Source: Paenibacillus agilis (GTDB taxonomy: Bacteria > Bacillota > Bacilli > Paenibacillales > Paenibacillaceae). Taken from it: DNA of 64,000 bases. Each line of letters begins with the position of its first letter. Within the stretch, counting starts at the first letter, position 1. Positions 59,731-64,000 of this stretch are shown piece after piece. Under the pieces are notes generated by a model that was not told the origin of the DNA, made no database searches, and saw nothing but the letters and a program-made list of their open reading frames with translations. The position numbers and the translations under genes were made by a program. Location: assembly GCF_007786455.1 (NCBI RefSeq), contig NZ_VNJK01000004.1:62001-126000 (forward strand). The letters run 5' to 3'.

Positions 59731-60108
59731 ATGATGGTTCAATGGTGCGAAAATGAAAAAGTCACATGGGGTTCGAATGGTTTGTATCGATGTATTAAGC
59801 CATTGGTTGATGAATGGGATCCTCTAGGATTACTTGCTTTGGGCGCACCTGATGATGAGTATGACTGTTTAACATTATACCTAATGGAAAGATGCTTAGA
59901 AGATTGGAACCGCTCACAACTAACACATGATTTATGTTCTTTCATCGAAGGCCATTTTGGAATAGGGCCTTGCATGATGAAAAGAGAGCGTGCACAGCTT
60001 TGGCATGAGCATATTGATCAATTCAGTTATGTACTATGCACCCACCGTGAAACACTTGAACTTGAAGTGCACAAGTTTATTGAGGTTTGCAGAACGAAGG
60101 CTAACTAG
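59731..60108 (+). CDS. Hypothetical protein, possibly DUF1871-like, 125 aa
   Basis: About 125 residues from ATG 59731, where GGGGGG lies 8 nt upstream; the frame opens 30 nt earlier. Soluble and acidic. The stretch LVDEWDPLGLLALGAPDDEY resembles the conserved centre of DUF1871 (YugE-like) proteins, where a Trp-Asp-Pro and Asp-Glu-Tyr pair recur. The rest is helical, with five cysteines. Function unknown. It stands alone after sdhCAB and is convergent with the aldehyde dehydrogenase gene. Confidence 0.6.
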   Translation: MMVQWCENEKVTWGSNGLYRCIKPLVDEWDPLGLLALGAPDDEYDCLTLYLMERCLEDWNRSQLTHDLCSFIEGHFGIGPCMMKRERAQLWHEHIDQFSYVLCTHRETLELEVHKFIEVCRTKAN

Positions 60109-60157
60109 ACATAAATTAAAACATGAAACCATACAAGTATCAAATCCATCCGTATTT

Positions 60158-60208
60158 AAAAAAAGAGTGTGCACACCTCCGACGTAACGGAAGGGTTCAC
60201 ACTCTTTT
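60158..60208 (-). terminator. Terminator of the aldehyde dehydrogenase gene
   Basis: Perfect 11-bp arms (AAAAGAGTGTG / CACACTCTTTT), followed by seven T residues on the minus strand. It also lies after the 125-aa gene and could work weakly in that direction. Confidence 0.85.
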
Positions 60209-60253
60209 GCTTGCGGTTGATTCCATTCATGGACAAGGCAGATGGTTACTTGG

Positions 60254-61615
60254 TTACTTCATAAACCTCTTCAGCCATTTTAGTGCATTTCGAGCACCTG
60301 GGTATCGGAAGGGAATGTCAAGCCAAGTAGATTGAACGAGCAGGCTCTTCTCATGGGAGAACGTAGAGAAACTGAATTGGCCATGGTAACTGCCTATACC
60401 GCTCTCACCGACACCGCCAAATGGTAAATAGGGAGTTGCTAGGTGCATCAAGGTATCGTTGATACAGCCTCCACCAAACGATATTCGATCGGTTATTAAC
60501 TGCTGCACGGCATGCTCTCGTGTAAACAAATAAAGGGCAAGCGGCTTCGGTCGGTCTGTTATTACCTTTATCACTTCTTCTATATCCTCATAAGGAAGGA
60601 TCGGAAGAATCGGGCCGAAAATCTCATCTTGCATAACGCTGCTTTCCCACGTGATATCGGTTAGGATAGTTGGTTCGATCCGACGCTTTTCCTGATCATG
60701 ACGACCGCCAAAAGCGATTTTTTCACCGTCTACATAGGAGGTAAGTCGAGTAAAGTGCCTATCGTTAATAATCGAAGGATAGTTATCGCTCGTTAGAGGT
60801 TCATCTCCGTAAAATTGCTTCACGACTGCTTGCAAACGTGAAATCAAAGCATCGTGTTGAGAGCGATGAACATAGACATAATCAGGGGCTACGCACGTCT
60901 GGCCCGCGTTCGTCCATTTTCCGAAAGCTATACGCTTGGCTGCTAGATCGATATCAGCATCATGGTGCACGATGCAGGGACTTTTTCCACCTAGCTCCAA
61001 CGTTACTGGGATTAGTCGTTTCGCAGCAGCCTGCATCACGATGCGGCCGACAGCTGTACTTCCCGTAAAGAAAATATAGTTAAATGGAAGCTCAAGCAGC
61101 GCTTCATTCGTTTCGATTCCACCTTCAACGACAGTAACAAAGGAAGGAGGGAACAGCTCCTCTATAAGGCGCGTCATCAAGGCACTCGTATGGGGCGCCA
61201 GTTCTGAAGGCTTGATTACAGCTGTGTTGCCTGCTGCGATAGCTCCTATAAGTGGAGAGATGGCAAGTTGAAAAGGATAATTCCATGGCACGATGATGAG
61301 TACGGAGCCATAGGGTTCCGGAATAATGTACCCTTTGCTGCCTATATGAGTAAGAGGTGTACGAACTCGTCTGGCCTTTGCCCATTTTCCAACATGCTTC
61401 AGTGCCTGTCTTGCTTCATGCAGGACGATTCCAATTTCCGTGGCATAGGCTTCTGTATGGCTTTTGCCCAAATCACGATGCAATGCTTCTGCAATTTCCA
61501 GCTCATAACGGTGAATCCCATCGATGAGCGTTTGTAGAGCTTCACGTCGCTGCTGGATATCCCGTGTTCGTCCTGTATGAAAATACTGCTGTTGGCTCTG
61601 TAATAGCTGCTCCAT
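60254..61615 (-). CDS. Aldehyde dehydrogenase (class 3 / YwdH-like)
   Basis: 453 residues, the length of class 3 ALDHs. Catalytic Cys in NAGQTCVAPDYV, general-base Glu in VTLELGGKSP, NAD loop FFTGSTAVGR, Asn in IVPWNYPFQL. The C-terminal helix is basic (FRYPGARNALKWLKRFMK) and may bind membranes, as in fatty-aldehyde dehydrogenases. It oxidises aldehydes to acids with NAD(P)+; a long-chain or aromatic aldehyde substrate is likely but unproven. Divergent from the metallophosphoesterase genes and monocistronic. Confidence 0.93.
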   Translation of the reverse strand: MEQLLQSQQQYFHTGRTRDIQQRREALQTLIDGIHRYELEIAEALHRDLGKSHTEAYATEIGIVLHEARQALKHVGKWAKARRVRTPLTHIGSKGYIIPEPYGSVLIIVPWNYPFQLAISPLIGAIAAGNTAVIKPSELAPHTSALMTRLIEELFPPSFVTVVEGGIETNEALLELPFNYIFFTGSTAVGRIVMQAAAKRLIPVTLELGGKSPCIVHHDADIDLAAKRIAFGKWTNAGQTCVAPDYVYVHRSQHDALISRLQAVVKQFYGDEPLTSDNYPSIINDRHFTRLTSYVDGEKIAFGGRHDQEKRRIEPTILTDITWESSVMQDEIFGPILPILPYEDIEEVIKVITDRPKPLALYLFTREHAVQQLITDRISFGGGCINDTLMHLATPYLPFGGVGESGIGSYHGQFSFSTFSHEKSLLVQSTWLDIPFRYPGARNALKWLKRFMK

Positions 61616-61758
61616 TGCTGTCCGGCCTCCTTAGCTGTTATGTATATAACTATTTAATCACATTTAATAGATAGTATTCAAAAGAGTCTTTGTAGGTTTG
61701 CATTGGTAACAGTCGTCCTTCATAATAAATACATATCAGATGAAAGTAGGGATAATCT

Positions 61759-62754
61759 TTGGCACCACGCCCGAGCAACTCGTCTACAAGGCTGGAACCA
61801 GCACAGAAACCGACGGATCAGACTCAGCCGGCGACATGGACTTCCAAGAAGATGACCCGAAGAACGTTTATAAAGTATGGCATTGGTGCAGCAGTTGGAG
61901 TACCTTTATTAAGTGGAGCTTATGCGAAATGGGTGGAGCCTTATCAGCTTAAAAGGAGGACGCTCACGATAGCGTCTGAACGTATTCCTGCCTCCTTTGA
62001 TGGTGTGACCATTGCCCACCTGTCAGACCTTCACTACGGTGAATTCGTGACGAAGGATCATGTAGCCAACATTTTTGCACAGATAATGGCTAGTAAGCCT
62101 GATATGATCTGTTTTACTGGCGACTTGGTTGAAGACCATGTCATGCCTGCAGAGGCAATCATCGAATTAATGCTTAAGCTTCAGGCTCCTCTAGGTAAAT
62201 ATGCAGTACTGGGCAACCATGATTATGTGAGAGATAGTCGAGCCTATCTTAGTAGTGATCCAACAGATCTCGTTACCGCTTCACTGGAAGCCGCGGGTTT
62301 TCATGTACTAACAAACAAGCATCATCAAATTCATTATAAAGATACATCTATAGCAGTGGCTGGTATTGATGATGCACTGGAAGGCAACCCTGATATGGAG
62401 ACAGCGCTTTATGGATGCCCACCGAATATATGGTGCATGCTGCTGGCCCATGAGCCGGATTGGGCTGATATTGCGAGTCGTTATCCTATCGATCTTCAGC
62501 TGTCAGGACATAGCCATGGCGGGCAGGTACGCGTTCCGATAGTCGGTCCGCTTATGCTTCCTTTGATGGCAAAGAAATACCCTGATGGAATGTATCAAAT
62601 TTCGCGAAATCAGGCGAAATTTCCTGAGAAACCAACTTTGCAATTACATACAAGCCGAGGAGTAGGCATGACGCTTATGCCGATTCGGTTCTTCTGTCCA
62701 CCCGAATGGACGCTTATCACTCTACGAAAAGAAACGAAATCATCCACATCATAA
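61759..62754 (+). CDS. Tat-exported metallophosphoesterase (YkuE/YaeI-like)
   Basis: 331 residues from TTG 61759; an alternative ATG at 61852 begins just before the twin-arginine signal MTRRTFIKYGIGAAVGVPLL, which would shorten it by 31. Calcineurin-type metal motifs: HLSDLHYGE, FTGDLVEDH, LGNHDYV, LAHEPD, SGHSHGGQ, all present. B. subtilis YkuE is a Tat substrate of the same fold with a metal-dependent phosphatase activity. It would act outside the membrane on phospholipids or nucleotides; the substrate is unknown. Upstream of a second metallophosphoesterase. Confidence 0.87.
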   Translation: MAPRPSNSSTRLEPAQKPTDQTQPATWTSKKMTRRTFIKYGIGAAVGVPLLSGAYAKWVEPYQLKRRTLTIASERIPASFDGVTIAHLSDLHYGEFVTKDHVANIFAQIMASKPDMICFTGDLVEDHVMPAEAIIELMLKLQAPLGKYAVLGNHDYVRDSRAYLSSDPTDLVTASLEAAGFHVLTNKHHQIHYKDTSIAVAGIDDALEGNPDMETALYGCPPNIWCMLLAHEPDWADIASRYPIDLQLSGHSHGGQVRVPIVGPLMLPLMAKKYPDGMYQISRNQAKFPEKPTLQLHTSRGVGMTLMPIRFFCPPEWTLITLRKETKSSTS

Positions 62755-62916
62755 GCTATCAAACAGATATGATTCAAAAAATTGCCGCGATTAGAAATGT
62801 TAGCGTTAAGATGAGATAATTATCTATTGCCGAGCTTCCTGCAAATCTATTAAGATCATAGTAATATCTTAATTAGAAGAGCAGAATTGCGTATTTGAGA
62901 GGAGGCAGCACCAACT

Positions 62917-63666
62917 ATGCAAACCATAGCTGTTTTATCAGACATACACGGTAACATGCAAGCATTGGAAGCCGTATTGCTGGACATTGAACGGCAGGGT
63001 GCTGATAAAATCATTTGTTTGGGCGATCTCGTTGGTAAAGGACCGAATCCTACAGAAGTGACCGATTTGATTTTTGCACAATGTGATGTTGTTGTGCGAG
63101 GGAATTGGGATGAGCTCGTTGTTAACATACAAGATGATGAGAATTTCAGCTGGCATGCTGATAAGTTAGGTGTAGAGCGGTTGGCTAAGCTCAAGCAGCT
63201 GCCATTTTCCTATGACTGCATTATTAGCGGACGCCATGTACGAATGCTGCATGCCTCCCCACAAAGTGTTTACCATCGTGTACAACCTTGGGATGATAAG
63301 GAGAAGCGTCTAGGCATGTTCGAATTTACAGCGCAGTTGAATGATCCGCTTCATCCGTGTCAGTCACCGGATATCGTCATATATGGTGATATTCATCAAG
63401 CGTATTTACAACATATTCAAGGTCGTACGCTATTGAATTGCGGGAGTGTCGGCAATCCACTTGATATGACACAAGCATCCTATGTGCTGATTACAGGGCA
63501 ATTGGGCAGTATTGAGCAAGATTCGTTCTCTGTTCAATTTTGTCGAGTGCCTTATGATATCGAGCAGGCCGTACGAGCAGCTGAGAGAAGCGATATGCCT
63601 GCCGTTAAGCCTTATGTCCGTGAATTGAGAACAGGTGTGTACAGAGGCTTGCAGAAGCCTGAGTGA
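62917..63666 (+). CDS. Metallophosphoesterase, YfcE/ApaH-like
   Basis: 249 residues. Metal motifs: VLSDIHGNMQALE, CLGDLVGKGPNP, VRGNWDELV, IYGDIHQAYLQ and LLNCGSVGNPLDMTQ, typical of the YfcE/diadenosine-tetraphosphatase-like group. The motif usually reading GNHD is GNWD here, which is common in this subgroup. Cytosolic; acts on phosphodiesters or dinucleoside polyphosphates, substrate unknown. GGAGG lies 11 nt before the ATG. Ends at a strong terminator. Confidence 0.88.
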   Translation: MQTIAVLSDIHGNMQALEAVLLDIERQGADKIICLGDLVGKGPNPTEVTDLIFAQCDVVVRGNWDELVVNIQDDENFSWHADKLGVERLAKLKQLPFSYDCIISGRHVRMLHASPQSVYHRVQPWDDKEKRLGMFEFTAQLNDPLHPCQSPDIVIYGDIHQAYLQHIQGRTLLNCGSVGNPLDMTQASYVLITGQLGSIEQDSFSVQFCRVPYDIEQAVRAAERSDMPAVKPYVRELRTGVYRGLQKPE

Positions 63667-63730
63667 GCATGTCTATGCTGCCATGATCTCGGTTAGTCAC
63701 GGCTGCTTTATTATACGTATACGTTAACTA

Positions 63731-63787
63731 AAAAAAGCGGTCTTACTTGAAAGGATCAATTGTCCTTCTCGTAAGACCGCTTTTTTT
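63731..63787. terminator. Bidirectional terminator between the phosphoesterase and the CDF gene
   Basis: Perfect 16-bp arms (AAAAAAGCGGTCTTAC and its complement) with an inner AAGGA/TCCTT stem and long A- and T-runs on both sides. Confidence 0.92.
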
Positions 63788-63833
63788 ACTATATGGACTT
63801 TTTCAGTGTATCTGAAGTGACTAACCCTAAAGA

Positions 63834-64000
63834 TTAGGTTCGACTTCGCTTCGCAAATATTTTTCCGTATTCACCGTGAGGATGAATGTCTGCATGCTCA
63901 GTTTGGATGGTGGAGTGAGTAATATTGTATTTCTCCTTAAGGGTCTCATTTATAGCCAATATGACGCAATAAGGTTGAATATTTTCTCTCACAAAGACAT
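63834..64000 (-). CDS. Cation diffusion facilitator (CzcD-like), C-terminal end
   Basis: Only the last 55 codons are in the window; the gene continues beyond the right edge. The tail reads LKEKYNITHSTIQTE, the C-terminal ferredoxin-like metal-sensing domain of CDF exporters (the H-x-T-x-Q-x-E pattern). CDF proteins export Zn2+, Cd2+ or Co2+ in exchange for protons. The ion cannot be told from this fragment. Terminates at the bidirectional hairpin. Confidence 0.82.
   Translation of the reverse strand, partial: VFVRENIQPYCVILAINETLKEKYNITHSTIQTEHADIHPHGEYGKIFAKRSRT

Noticed and set aside
1-64000. CRISPR arrays, tRNA or rRNA genes, transposases, phage genes
   Set aside because: None was seen: no regularly spaced direct repeats, no cloverleaf with CCA-type ends and no integrase or transposase motif.

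Overview
The window looks like chromosomal DNA of a Paenibacillus-type endospore former (Bacillota, moderate G+C). Purine-rich Shine-Dalgarno sites with frequent TTG/GTG starts, short rho-independent terminators, SAM-I and c-di-AMP riboswitches, Sda, DnaB/DnaI, YuzB, YqzM, YuiB and spore-coat-type glycosyltransferases all fit. A cholesterol-dependent cytolysin close to alveolysin points to the P. alvei neighbourhood. That placement is inference from gene content, not from a 16S gene. I saw no tRNA, rRNA, CRISPR array, transposase or prophage genes.

Layout. 0-12.5 kb: a toprim fragment, a YjcZ-like peptide, an MFS carrier, a membrane protein plus transglutaminase pair, a class B penicillin-binding protein, a HAD phosphatase, DUF456, a MurJ-type lipid II flippase, DUF2515, a thioredoxin-like protein and heme A synthase. 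12.5-22.5 kb: small proteins, a HEPN protein, two GT4 glycosyltransferases (the first CotSA-like), the SAM-riboswitch-controlled metNPQ methionine importer, DoxX, a DUF11 coat-like protein and a secreted protein. 22.5-27.4 kb: SDR, CdaR, GntP permease and glycerate kinase, a glycerate/sugar-acid utilisation cluster. 27.4-32.3 kb: PnuC, Nfu, YuzB, an NDH-2-like flavoprotein, MqnE (futalosine menaquinone route) and an IscA-type protein. 32.3-36.6 kb: the cytolysin in a gene-poor stretch, a YheC/D ATP-grasp protein, sda behind a DnaA-box cluster and a Cys-rich protein whose start lies inside a hairpin. 36.6-41.1 kb: YumC, NDH-2, HemQ and YuiB. 41.1-47.9 kb: an ABC-F antibiotic-resistance-type ATPase behind a ~400-nt attenuated leader, a flavodoxin-fold reductase, dnaB-dnaI, a YqzM-like peptide and trxA. 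47.9-64 kb: an enlarged uvrC, a CPBP membrane protease, ktrBA behind a c-di-AMP riboswitch, a LysR regulator divergent from sdhCAB, an aldehyde dehydrogenase, two metallophosphoesterases and the end of a cation-efflux gene.

How it fits together. The middle of the window concentrates respiratory and redox functions: heme A synthase, HemQ, two NDH-2-type flavoproteins, YumC, MqnE, Fe-S carriers (Nfu, IscA type) and succinate dehydrogenase. Several order relationships resemble the yum/yut/yui region of Bacillus subtilis. The best candidates for new regulation are the ABC-F leader, the hairpin over the start of the Cys-rich gene, and the DnaA-box array before sda. The best candidates for uncharacterised peptides are the short genes at 5955-6062, 12577-12729 and 32124-32285. 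I found no convincing multi-gene system of wholly unknown type.
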